Source: Epiperipatus broadwayi
Lineage: Eukaryota > Onychophora > Udeonychophora > Euonychophora > Peripatidae
Direction of reading: 5' to 3'
Assembly: GCA_028023455.1 (NCBI GenBank)
Contig: JAQFVV010012497.1
Span: forward strand, 2,916,001-2,980,000
Length of the DNA: 64,000 nucleotides
In this document: piece by piece, positions 48,674 to 61,700 of the stretch
Layout of the letters: every line of letters begins with the position of its first letter
How positions within the stretch are numbered: position 1 is the stretch's first letter
Notes under the pieces: generated by a model
The model's input: only the letters and a program-made list of their open reading frames with translations
What the model was told of the DNA's origin: nothing
Databases searched by the model: none
Program-made: the position numbers and the translations under genes

Positions 48674-50840
48674 TGTAACGATCCGGAGAAGGTGACTTCA
48701 CGTAATCTAACCTATGGGCGCCATCTAGGCATTTGAACCTAGAAAAATTTATAAAGTAGGCAGATACGTAAGTAAAAAAAAAAAAAATTTTTTTTTTTTT
48801 AAATTTTGATTCCGGTCATTAGCCCATGTCACTAGCTCAGTGGAATAGCAGAGATTAAATAATATAATATCTTATCTAATTATATTTCAATATTAAAAAA
48901 ATAAATAAAATAAGCCACTGCCAGTAATTAACACACAAACATTTATTTATGCACATATATATATAAGATTTAAAATTATTTTAGTATTAGTTTTACATTT
49001 TAACATTTAACATTATTTTTAACTTTACCTTAGATTTTAATTTACATTTTAATTTCTATTATATTATAAGTTTACATTTTAATTCGCACAGATGGGATTA
49101 TAAAAGCTTGTTTTAATATGTTGCTATAGATCGGTTACATAGATTACACGGTTAAAAACATTCCAAAGTAAACATAAACGATCAAAATATAAAATCATTG
49201 ATACTGGCAATTGCAGAGGGAAATTTATAAGTAACCCAATAGTATTCACCATAAGATACTTGCATTGTCACCAATGACTTAAAAGACATCCGAATAAATA
49301 CATTTTAGATACTCACCGTAGGGTATCATTATTTATCGAATGTCTATATATTCTGATCAAATATGAAAACCCAAAACATACTTAACCGATAACCAATCCA
49401 TGCAAGTGTCTATAAACAACTTAAATTTAATGCATTTTTATTTAGGGTCGAGTATGAATAGACTACATAAATTTGCTTTTGAAAATAAACATTCTATCCC
49501 TATTTAACCTTAGGCTAAAATTCGCAGTCAAACTGGCATCAATCCATCTGATATATCGATGTATTCAATGTAATTTGGAATACGGCAGCACCAAAAAGAT
49601 TAAGAAAAGACATTGACTCTCATCAGATAGAAATATTACATCTATCTAACGAGAAAAACAATAATAAAAAAACTCCATAGAAAGGAACTGCGTTCTCCGT
49701 CTTATAATTCCTTCCATAGGCAAACGGGTGAGTGCGGCGTATATATAAACGATTCTGCCAGTAGCGAATCTCCGACTACATCTACTAACTACATCAATAT
49801 ATCCAATCCATTGACCCAATCTAACAATGACATAAATAACCTAAGATTACCCTCCCCTAATATAACTTTACAAATCTATACAGCCATTCACGCCCGACTT
49901 AAGTTTAACATTTATATCATTTAACTTAACGGAAAACATTTACAAAATAATTACATTAAATAAAATTATAACTAATTAATAAATAACGTTGGTCAGATAG
50001 GATAATATTGCAATCATTTAAATATGGAAAGTTTTAATTTAATGTTCATTATTTATAAAGTTCTTACGGTTTACAACAGTTCATCTTTATCCGTTACTTG
50101 CCATGAACGTGAATTCCCACGCCGTCCTCAAAAGATTGGTATCCATTTAGCCGTTGTTTTATTTATTCATTCGGAGGTTTTTTAGTTCAGTTGGTCCTCA
50201 ATGTAGGAAACGATCGTTCATTTCTCTTTTCTTTAACAGCTGAAAGAATTGACAGTGTGTCTGTCAATCCCTTCACCTCCAACTCCGTACTAATACATAT
50301 AGTCACATCGTAATAATCAATTACCAATCACTAATTAATAATTTCCAAATTTTCCTTTTATACGTATTCGAAGGATTGACTTGGCATTATGTCATCGATG
50401 TGATGATCCTTTCACTGAGGTCCGATTTCCCAATGGATTTCTTTCATTGGCTATTTGTTTCTATTGTTTTCCTATCTGACCGATGTTTTTACATTTAGAT
50501 GCCCAAGGCTGGTTTACATTTGACTAATTAAATTTATCATTTCCATTTCTGATTAATTAACCTGTTTTCCAAATCAAAGATCTATTTAAAGATATAATTT
50601 TATCTCCAAATCTCTTTAAAATTTAGTTTTAAAATACTTTTTCTTTAATAAAGTTTTATTTTAATAATTTTTCATTATCTGTGCGATTTAATATATACGA
50701 GTTTAAGATGATATTTAATTTCAATTTTTAATTCTTAAAGAAAATTTTTAAATGCGAACTTTTTAATTTACTTTCATGTTTAATAAATATAAATAAAATA
50801 AAAAACAACAACAATGTAACGAACATCTGTGCTCGTTACA
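48674..50840 (+). mobile_element. solo-LTR-like block, 2167 bp, in a TA run
   Basis: Starts TGTAACGA and ends TCGTTACA, an exact 8-bp inverted repeat with TG...CA ends. TA-dinucleotide runs flank both sides, so ATAT is present on each side as a possible 4-bp target duplication. A TATATATAAAC-type box lies at about 49738-49750 in a GC-richer region. No ORF. It fits a solo LTR of a Ty3/gypsy element, some of which target ATAT. A non-autonomous DNA transposon is the alternative. Confidence 0.65.
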
Positions 50841-50852
50841 ATATATATATAT

Positions 50853-52968
50853 TGTACCAGTCAAAATATATTCTCCACCTAACTCGATCTGAACCCACGA
50901 AACTGGACTTCAAACCAAAGAATTATATCAAAGACCAAACTGAATTTGAACCCAAATTATGAGCTCAGATCAAAACCTAATGGATAATACATATTGATGG
51001 CACATGAGACTATGCACCATGAACTAGCTCAACAGATGTGATGATTACTGAGACCACATATCTGACTCTAACTAATGTATGATAAAATGACTACAGATAT
51101 TTCTGAATAAATTCACATATGTATATTTGGGTTGCCAATACAAACAGTGAGATGAATATTTAAAACTAATTAATAAATAATAAACAATCAAACCAAGTAT
51201 GTATATAAAATATTTAATAATAAGCAAATATTTGTTCAAATATTTATGATGAGTATTATAAATTATCTCTAGTCTTTGGAGTGTGAATTACAATGTACAA
51301 TAAATAATGGCAGTTGTACTCATATGCCAATAATTAATACGTAAGTATTTAACAAATATATTTATCTATGCCCCGACAAAGTAGACAAGTGTAAATAACG
51401 ATACTTATGGTGTTTGTCTGAATGAATTACATACATTATTCCGTTACTTGGTATTTTATTTGGAAAAGAAAATATGATTCTAATTTTATGTAAGAAGGAG
51501 GTGAGATTTATTTTCCACACATCCATAAATTAATTCATGAACAGCATGATAAATGTGTAGGGTATAACTTTAATACTTAACAAAGAAAATTATTTAAATT
51601 ATTGATAAATATAAAATTGTTTAATTTTAATGAAATCATTACGATTTATAAAGCAAAAGAGAGGGCCTTTATTTGAACTAAGAAATAAATGGTACTAACA
51701 CATTATGAGCAGCAAAAGAATATGAAGTAAAATGTTTTGTTGGTGATTCAAGAAGTAGGAGGGTGGCTTGTATTTAACAAGTAGGTTGGGATACAGCCGT
51801 GAACCTTTGGTGTTCCAATACAGCAATGAGCGGGAAGTGATTTCTTCCTATATAATTAAAATATCAATAATATCACCAAAAACCCAAGAAGCAAGAAGAT
51901 GGCTCACATTAGCAATGTTATGAATAGTGATGATATAATGATCATCATATTTGATTAATAAAGCCCAAATTATATAATAAATGCTCAACATAATGACCTG
52001 ATCATATCAGATTAAAATCAAACTTACTTGGAGCAAATGTGCTTAAATGCAATTATATAATCATAATAATAATACCCTTTATATCATGCCCTTCCTGAAC
52101 ACAATTATAAATAAGAGATTTAAATCAGAATATATTTATTTTATTTTCCTTATTAACCTTTCGTAAAACATTAATAAATGTGATCAAAATGATTAGATAA
52201 TTTAGTATAACTTAAATAAAATAGCCGGGAGCATAGGTTATAAACTGGGCTAATAATACTTATCAGCTGTTGGTAAAATCATATCAAACATTAAATAAAT
52301 GTTTCAACTTGATAATTAATAGAACCATATTAATTTAGTTCTAACAGGCAATAATTAAGCTATAAAATTTAATGCAATACTATTTTCTTAGGGTGAGTTT
52401 AAACGAAAGAGATTATTATCGAGTTGAAAGTATTGGCATATTATCGCAAATAAATGATATTAATAATCATTCAAATAAATATAATTAAAATTAGTTAAAA
52501 ATGAACTGCCATAATAGGAGAAAGAAAGTTAACAAGATATTAATTTTAAGACTAAAGATAATAGTGTAAAGAATTACTATAACAAAATTTAACACATTAT
52601 AAAGTGAATAGAAAATTTTTAGACAGTAGTTGACTTAAATTATGATTTGAGATAGAGTTCATAAATAGACCAGAAGTTTGTGGTTTATAAAGTAAAAAGG
52701 GTTACCTGTCCTTTCATGGCTTGCTCATTGATTCATAATGACAGTCCAGTTGTATTTAGGAGACAATGTAAGTGCACTCTTGATTCATGTGAACTTCATT
52801 TATGGATTAGTTTCCTTCTGTATTTCGGCAGCTTATGATTGGTATTGAAATTTTCTGTTTAGCAGCAACATTTTGAAGATTTATGGAGGACTTCGGGGTT
52901 CATCAATCAGATCCCCGAAGTTAACTGTGTACCATGATGAAAATACTATTAAAAATCAAAACGGACAT
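50853..52968 (+). mobile_element. possible second LTR, start clear, end uncertain
   Basis: TGTACCAGTC follows a TA run directly. At about 52962-52968 ACGGACA is followed within 8 nt by CTGGTGGCAACTCC, and TGGTGGCA is a frequent primer-site context of gypsy elements. That would give a 2.1-kb LTR, about the size of the preceding block. No 3' partner and no pol ORF were found. Confidence 0.3.
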
Positions 52969-54659
52969 AGTTTCTGGTGGCAACTCCTCTTAATTTAATA
53001 GTAATGGCCTTCATATAGAAACTTTTCCAGGTATTTATACTCTTTTTTATGGTTTCCCACCCATTCTGATTTTGATGCCTTAAGGTTAAAGCTTTTAGTT
53101 TGTTACAAACAAAAATTTTCTCTAATTGATTTCTGATCCATTCCTCCAGATAAGACTTTCAAATCCATTAACTCTGAACAAACAATTTTAATTTAGCACC
53201 ATTCTTAAAGTTTTAACTTATCATTTTAACTAATTAATAAAATATTCCCTATTGTCTTTGGGAAAGAACGATCTGAAAGCTTATCGAAAGAATGTAACTT
53301 TTAATCATATAAATTTGAACAAAATGGTAAAATATGAAATAAAACATTCTGATGTAATAAAACTTTATAACGAATATATATTTAACTATCTATAAATATA
53401 TACGTACAATTCACATAATTAAAATATATATATTTTTATGAATATTTTATCGTGAGGTAATTAATAACATTAACAAATTTAAACATAAGATAATTAACCT
53501 TAATAAATACTTAAATAATAATTTCAGTTTTAACTGAAACTAACATATATTGAAGATAGCATAAAGTCTCTTTACATTCGGAAATATTCACAGTTAGTGA
53601 CAGGGTTTGAACTAGGTTAAAGGTGGGATCTCATGAAGCTCAGATCGAACTTAGCTCCAACTGCTTCAATATATAATTTGAATAATTGAAATTGATAGTC
53701 CATGTAGTTAGCTATTCTTTAGTATACAGATATAAGATGGCTGGTTTTTTCTAGATTAGAAAAGGTAATTGGTCAATGACTTGACAATGGAGAGGTGATT
53801 CTTTGTTTATGGCTGCTTTATTCGTGATCCTAGTGAATAATGTCTCTTCCTGGTGATGACATTACTGATATTAGCTTATAAAGTCTAATTATTCATAGCC
53901 ATATGGCTGGCAGCCTCCTGTCTATGATGTTTAATGAGTTTCCTATCCCCACATCCTTTTGTATTGTTTATTATTCATTAGAATTAACATTATCTGTTAT
54001 ATATTAGAAGGTGTATGGTTTTCTTTTTTTCTGTTTCTTCAGCAAACTAATAATTTTTCTTATGAGCTTTGTGTCACTGAGTAATAAAATTTACATGAAT
54101 TATTCTCTTGGAATTATTAATGTAAGTCTTTTTATGGAAATATATTATTTTTGACCCCTATAGACTTTTCCTTCTCTAATTATTTCCAATAGCTTTTGGA
54201 GATTTGTTTTCTTTTATAAAATTTATCAAATCATAAATCGAACATTAGTTCCATTTTAAGCATTATTTTAATGCATGTTGATATATTAAGAAAAAAAAAT
54301 TTCATATTTTCTTTTCATACAAAAAAAAAAAAAAAAGAATTTAGTTTTTTTTTTCTCTTATTCAGTCTGTGTCATGAGCACATTATATATAATGCTGTAT
54401 TTCCATTGTTTACATGATTTAATTTTGTTTGGTCTCCAAATTTTTATTTTATTTTTAAAAAACAATTAATAATGTAATAACTTAACGTTTAGATCCCATT
54501 TTTCTTTATTACTCTTTTATACCAAATTCGGGAAGTTGGTGAATTGAGCATCAATTACTCTTATTTTGTAGTCAGTAGACTAAAAGAACAAAAAAACAAA
54601 AGACAATGTCATAATCTTCTTATAATATAATTAATGTTATAATTTGTTTTTACATCACC
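52969..54659. other. unassigned AT-rich sequence
   Basis: If 50853-52968 is an LTR this would be its internal region, but I find no gag or pol motif. Confidence 0.35.
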
Positions 54660-55110
54660 AAGAGGGTTTGTCACATCTGACCTAGCCTTCAGAAGTGGAC
54701 TATTCCAGATTTCTTGCCTGATTGGCTAGCACCAGGTTGCTATCCAATGGGGTTAAATCTTTCTTTGGGGTTCATGCTCTGAATCTGAGTGTTCCCAGTA
54801 AGGTAGGGGATCTGACAATAAATAGTCAGCCTTTTTGGAGGCAGGAGAAAGCACTAACCTCTGTCAATTTGAATGATTGAATGTGCTCTCTAGTGAAACC
54901 TCTGTCTACAGCAAGGGTGTCTTCACTAGTCACTACTGAGGCAAGTCCACCTAGGACTGGAAACTGCTATGACTGCAGTGAACTCAAGGCAATGTCTAAG
55001 TGCAGCTGGAAAGTCCAAACTAGAGCTGACTCAAGGCAAGCTGTCCAGTACAGCCAGAAGAGTCTTATTTGAACTCATGAGGCAGGCTAATCATATAGCT
55101 GAAAGTGAGT
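54660..55110. other. GC-richer island of unknown content
   Basis: About 450 bp clearly less AT-rich than either side. It includes a 63-codon plus-strand ORF (54881-55072) with no recognisable family and two similar words, GAACTCAAGGCAATG and TGACTCAAGGCAAGC, about 48 bp apart. Possibly a LINE 5' region, a SINE or a host exon. Confidence 0.35.
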
Positions 55111-55487
55111 CCTGTCACTCGGTATGACTATCTCATCATTAATTGTATAAACTATATTTGTATTATTGATTAACTAATGTGTATGTATTTTTGTAACTCA
55201 TAAATTATACATATTAATTGTTGAGTAGTTTATTACTTTTTCTGTTGTTTTGGATACGAACCTGTAAATCAAGTCAAACACAACAGTGTTAATAGATTCA
55301 TTATACCTTCAATTATGTTTTGTTGTTTCTAATAGGTTAGGACTATACTCTTACAATTGTTTAAAATTTAAAAATCAGATATATTAATCTTTAACTGAGG
55401 TTTAAAGTTTATATCTGTGCTAGCGATAATCTCTAATTTAGAAAATGATTAGTAATAATCATTATTGTATTTATCTGAGGTCTATAG

Positions 55488-55545
55488 TGTCAAAGTAATG
55501 AGTGGAGTGAGTTTGACAATGGTAAATAAAAATGTAACAATATTG
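55488..55545 (+). repeat. diverged single copy of the 4435-4500 palindrome arm
   Basis: GTCAAAGTAATGAGTGGAGT, then GAGTTTGACAATGGTAAATA and AAAATGTAACAATA follow the right arm of the palindrome and its flank. Here only one orientation is present. Confidence 0.75.
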
Positions 55546-56959
55546 AAATTGTTTATTTTAAAAATAGATTGTGTTTGTTATTGATTTGTTACGTATGAGG
55601 TGTGTGTGTTGGGGGGGGGGGCTCTTGGAGCAGACTTTGCTCTGTAGTAACTGTTTATAGTTTATTTTATTTTTACAGAACCTTATAGTTATAATAACTA
55701 ATGTTTTAAGTTGAGAGTCAATATGTTTTGGTTTTCAATCGACTGAATTGATAATATTTTCTATTTTTAAAAACCAAGGAAAATGTTTGCTAGAAAATAA
55801 AAGTCAATATAGCTAGCAAGTCTAATGCAATTGTAAAGAGATTAAATCTCCACCCATAGAGGAAGTTTAGTCGCTTCAATGCTTATTAGAAAAATAGATA
55901 GGGATAATTTTAGAAGCAAAAAACAAAATTATTGCTAGAATATATCATTATTTAAATTATTTAGAAGTAATATCTTGTTTTTTTAATGAAAAGATTAATT
56001 AAGACCATGTGATTTATATTAATCCTACTAAAAATTATTATTTATAAAAGTTGCAGTTCAGTTGAAATCCATATGTTAAGATGGTTAACTTTTTTTCTTA
56101 AGATTAAAATGATGTATGAACCTGATTTATTTTTTCATCATTTCCGATCTTTTAGCAAATTCATTAGATTTATTTTTACATGATACGTTGTGCTGGAATT
56201 CACTTTCGTTAGGTATTAACAATAATAGGAGCTGCCTTGCTATTTAGAAGGAATAATGCAGTGATTCCTTTCATTTATAAGCGTCTATAAATCCTAATTG
56301 ATCAATACGTTTTTTGCAATTTAATCTTTTCTCTCTCAGCATTTTTTAAGGTTGGCAGCAATATCTGGCGCTATTCGGATGCTTCTGATGTCTATATATT
56401 GTGGAATATCATTTCTTTAATTGAAAGAGTCATTTCTATACTTGGAGTTTTGTTTTTATTATTTGAGGAGGCTCGTAAAAAAACGAACTGTTATTTAGTG
56501 GAGATGATTAAAATAATGCACTTTAAAGTCTATTTATTGGAAGCTCAATTTTTCAACGATTTGTATATGTTAGTTGAAATTCGGCAACAATGCACACACA
56601 CACGCACACCTACTACTACTAATTCTTTATAATATCATTTGATTGTGTTGTATTTTATAGAAGTTCAGCTCATGAATTAAAAAAAAGAAAAGCATCGATC
56701 CATTTTAATACACAGAATAAAAGTTAAATAACTTTCTTTTAGGATTTAAAAAAAAATTAAATATAGTCATATAAAAATATATATTTATAATCTTAATTTA
56801 TTTTTTATATTTATATTCATAATATTACTAACTACTACAAAGGGAAAAAATATGACATGACAGAGTCTTAGCCAATGGGCTTATTCATTAGTGGAATCAT
56901 TTGTAATCAGACCCTGGCTTATAAAGAAACAAATATAATTGATCCTATATTAAACACGC
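55546..56959. other. AT-rich filler
   Basis: A G-run of eleven at about 55610, and TGTGGAATATC after a short TA run at about 56400. No gene recognised. Confidence 0.45.
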
Positions 56960-57316
56960 AAGAAAATTGTATATATATGTTATGTGGACTATATATTTGT
57001 TTGTTTACCGCAAAATACGATTAATCACATGTTCAGAGATTTGAATACAGATTTCGGAATATTTGAGCTGGAAGATAATAATCTAATTCAATATCTGGAT
57101 TTAAAATTAAAGTAGCCACACAATGAACTCCAATTTAAAATGGTTATACCCCTCCCCCATATTAGAGGATACATAGATATAAAATCTAAAGTGCCTAAAT
57201 CACAAAAATTTGCAGTGCTTAAAAACTTTTTCTATCGCAATTATTATTTATGTCAATATGATGCAGATAGAATTGAGAACATTCAACACCTTTTTTTCAT
57301 TCACATATATATATTT
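56960..57316 (+). pseudogene. Penelope-like RT fragment (palm C box to thumb)
   Basis: A single frame with one stop (TAG at about 57113) reads CYVDYIFVCLPQ (the PLE RYVDDIF box, second Asp replaced by Tyr), DLNTDFGIFELEDNNLIQYL and DLKLK, then RGYIDIKSKVP and KFAVLKNFFYRNYYLC. The last part aligns with the region upstream of the endonuclease at 1561-1660. It is a PLE fragment cut off at 57316, where an inverted RTE copy begins. Confidence 0.75.
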
Positions 57317-58620
57317 AATATTAAGTTATTTCTACCAAAAGCATTCCATCTAAGTTTAATTCTATGATTGATTTCATCCATTATATTTCCATCTGTGTTA
57401 ATAATCTGATCAAGGTATTTGTAATTGTTAATATAATTTGATTACTAATCATTATTTTCTTCTGAGAAAATCCGTTGAACATTACTTTAGTTTTTTAGCA
57501 TTTATCTTTAATTTTTCTTTCTTATTTTCATCTGATAAATCTTCTAACATTCCCTGAAACTCCGAAGCATTATTTGCAAAAACAATCACATAATTTTCAT
57601 TTAATTTTACTTCCTTAGCTTATCATTTTAACCACCAAATATTTTTTGTAAAAGTGCTGTGGAAATGTGGAATCAATATGTTGTACACCTTTCTTCATGT
57701 TAATCTTTTTAGTATTATATAATAAAATTACTGTTGTTGCATTTTGATAAATATTCTTCAGAATGTGATAATATCCAAAGTGTATACCTTGATGATCCAA
57801 TGCTTTAATTATCTTAAATTTTAATAAAATCAAATGCTTTTCATAATCTACAAATCTAAAGCACAATGGCAATTTTTATCATTAGTTTTTTCTATATTTT
57901 TTTTCAATATTTGAATATGATCTACTATGATAAAACCACTTTTAAAGCTAGCTTGTTTGGTTCGTTTGAATCCAAAGTTTATTGTAGATAAATTGTAATT
58001 AACTTGGTAAAGTTTTTGTATAGAACTGATAAAAGATTGATAGCTCTATAATTTGTAATATTTTCTTTATCGCTGTTTTTAAATATCAATATTACAACTA
58101 CATTATTCTAATTGTTTAGTACATCTTTATCATTTAAATATCTGACATACAATTTTGCCAACAACTTTTTTTATTTCTTCTTTTACTTTTTTCTAGATAT
58201 CAACAATAATGCCATCATTTCCTGGAGATACTTTCTTCTTCATAGACTCAATTGCATATCTCACTTCTTCATTAAAATGCTTGTAAGTTCTGAAGATGTA
58301 GTGCTTATAATAGTAATTTTTTTTTTTTGTATTTTCTTATTCTTTCTGTGTAGAATCATTCTATATATTTCATAATGTCATCCTTCTTTTAGTAACAATT
58401 CTTTCTTTTTTTTTATTGCTGAAATATGTAACCTTCCTTATCATACCAAGATGTTGTTTTATATTTTTGAAACTTTTCTATAATTTTCCTTGCCAATTTA
58501 ATATTATATATATTTTTGTATCTTTATTAAGTATTTTTGCACCATTTTACAGAACTCCAGATATTCAATTTTTTTTAATGGGTCATTTTAAAGTAATTTT
58601 CTTTTTCTTCTTCTTTATAT
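57317..58620 (-). mobile_element. RTE LINE fragment lacking both ends
   Basis: The reverse complement follows the long RTE copy from about 18050 back to about 16690. Recognisable are GHLDFAND-region codons, MPLCFRFVDYEKHLILLKF (57815-57872), IKALDHQGIHFGYYHILKNI, the SPGNDGI motif near 58205-58220 and KKDDIM near 58380. Unlike ordinary LINE insertions it lacks the element's 3' end: its 3' side stops against the PLE fragment at 57317. The stops and shifts are numerous. Confidence 0.85.
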
Positions 58621-58741
58621 TCAGTTGAAAATTTATTTGTAAATTGCTTCTTTTTTTTTACCAGTTATCTTTATTGTTATTCTTAATGATAGAATATCAG
58701 TTATCTTCTTAATGATAATAAGATTATATATATATATATAT

Positions 58742-61700
58742 TGTACCCTTACTTCTCGATATATAATATAGTTTGAAATACGACTAGCTCAATTGAATTA
58801 TTATGCTTAATTAAAATTTGCATATCTATCTTTAATATACTTTTATAATATCATATTCTAATTTAATTTATTATCAATTATCAAAATCAATATACTTCTC
58901 TATTATGTATTAATTAAATAAGTATTTATTAAAATTATGAGACTGTGAAGTAAAGTTACAAAGTAATAAGTAGATTTACACTGAGTCAATATCCCCAAGA
59001 CATTGTCTCAATGGCATAAGAATACTATTACCTCCTTATTAATTTACTACTACATCTACAGCATTCTTATGGCTTTTAAATAAAATAAACTATCTTTAAT
59101 AATAATAATAAACAAATAAATCTTAACTTTTAATTTTTAAAATATAATTAAATAATCTCAGGTTCTTCTAATTATCTTAAAGTAATGATAACTCATGTAA
59201 ATAAGTATGATAAAGGATTTTATATCAAACCTATATACACCTAACTTATTATAATAATAATAATACTCAATACTAATTTTAGGGTATAACTTAATCTTAT
59301 CTATCTTTATTATATCATCAATCATTAAATAAATAATAATATGTATATCTTTTATTTTCATATAGTATCTTATTTTTAGAATAAATCAAAATCTTATAAC
59401 TTAATAATCTGTGGCAATAAATAATATTGTACTCTTATATTATGCATTATAATTACTCTATGACCATTGCAATATGATATGTTAATGTCAGTCAATTCTC
59501 ATAAAATGACAATCAGGAAAATATTGTATTTATTTCTAAAATAATATTAATAAATTCACATTGTGCAAATATTATGTTTATTCAAATTATCTGCTGTCAA
59601 ATGCTGTGGTGCAAAATAATGAACTCGACACACTTTTAAAGCAAATTAAACAAATTTATTTATATTAACTTTAATCAAGAATTTATTTACAATATTTACA
59701 ATTCAAATTAGAAAACAAAGAAAAATAAAATAAGAAAATAATAATACAAGATGTTTACACTGTTATTAGCTCATACTCTTACTAAGTAATCTATACATTT
59801 TTTAAAATGCTGTACCAATAGTATTGAAGTATAGTTTCAAACTTAGACTTTAAATAAATATCAATGAACTTCAATTATTATACAGAAAAATTTATGTAAA
59901 ACAATATTTATGTAGCATATGTAAACAATTAAACTTTACTAATTAAATTGCTACATCATTTAAGTATTATTGTTATCCATTTCATAATGTATTAACATGT
60001 GTTCACTTTAATATCAGCATTACTTTAATATCATACATGTATAAACTAATGTATCTTTGTAATGTAATAAAAGTAACTGATTATAATTTATATTTCATTT
60101 AACGCAATTCATGCTACATGTTTTATCAAATATGCATTACATATATGTACTGTTAACATAATAATAATTAAATTATTCATCAATTTCAAATTCATAAAAT
60201 ATTATATTAGATAAATTCTATGATTCTTTTCTATGTAAAATTATTACTCTACTTTATGTGTTATTCTACTCCTTCTTAATAAATTCTATCTACAAAATAT
60301 CCTTTAAACTTATTTTCAAAATTTCCGGAAAAACAATCTTCAACTTTAAATAATACTAATTATCCAAATTATTTATACTTCATCATCTATATTCGGTAAA
60401 TCTCCAATCCAAATATAAACTTCTACATAAAACTTAACTTAATTTATCCAATAAAACAAAAATAAAATATAAACTTTAAAATCTCTTCCTAACTTGCACT
60501 AAAATAATTACTTATGAATAATAAATATAATTCTAATACTATAACATAAAAAAAATATTAAAATTTATCTATGAAAGAATCATATAATTATTTCTAAGCT
60601 TCTTATGTAATGTTGCATCGTATTTATATCATAAATTCAAATTATGCATATTTAAATAAAACTGTCACTGCCAATATAATGTATGTGTATTTTTAAAAAA
60701 TATTTATACATTCATTCAAAAACAACATAATATTTGGTTGATCTAAAGAAAACATATTAAATACATAAAATTATTATTATTACAATTTTTACCATCAATA
60801 ATGATTTAATGTACAGTCCATCTTCCAATATTCTTCGGAATTACAACTTCATAAAATAATTTACATTTACACTCACGATCATTCTTTAAAATATTCTGTG
60901 TTATATTAATTATAAAATAAACTTATGCAATTAATCATTATATTATTTTTAGTTATTATTTAAGAAATGTACCTATCTTATTTTTAATAGATTAATAATA
61001 TTTAAATTTTATATTAGATAAATAAAATAGAATTCATATTACGTAACTCCAGCGATGTCTTCTTTTCACCATAATAGTTCTTTAATCCTAGGTACACATT
61101 CACTAAAACACCATTTCCTGTTCCATTACATCACGTGTTTCTTTTAAAAGTTTATGAAAAACGAAAACGTTCTTTTTTTAAAAATAAGTTCCCCACAAGA
61201 AAATAAAATAAAATTAAAATAGTTTATAGAATCCTAATTTAGTTCTCTTAAGAATATTAATCAAAAGTTATTATTTTAATTTAGTTCATAGTTTATAAAA
61301 ATTTATATTTAATTATCCTAAATTGACTTGGACGTCCATGTATTACTTGCGCATTCCGTAACAAAATATCCAGGTAAGAATAAGTTTCTTCATCTAAAAC
61401 GACCAGCGTTTAAATTATTTCAATATAATAATTTTTATTATATTAAGACTTTTAGCTAATTATATTTTCAATTTATTTGCCTTCCAAAATTATCAATATT
61501 CAGTCTTTTAAACATAAAGACTTAACAAGGCAAGTATTTATAAAAAACTACTTTTATTTCTAATATCTTTACTTAAGATATATATTTAAATTTATAGCTT
61601 GCAAAAATACTTTCTTCATAAGAAGTATTTTATTCTTTAAAAATATCTATTTTCTAATAGTCAATAGTAATTAGCTTTTAAAATTATATACTGTCCAAAA

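Noticed and set aside
54881-55072. 63-codon ORF in the GC-richer island as a gene
   Set aside because: No recognisable domain, and GC-richer sequence gives longer random ORFs by having fewer stops.
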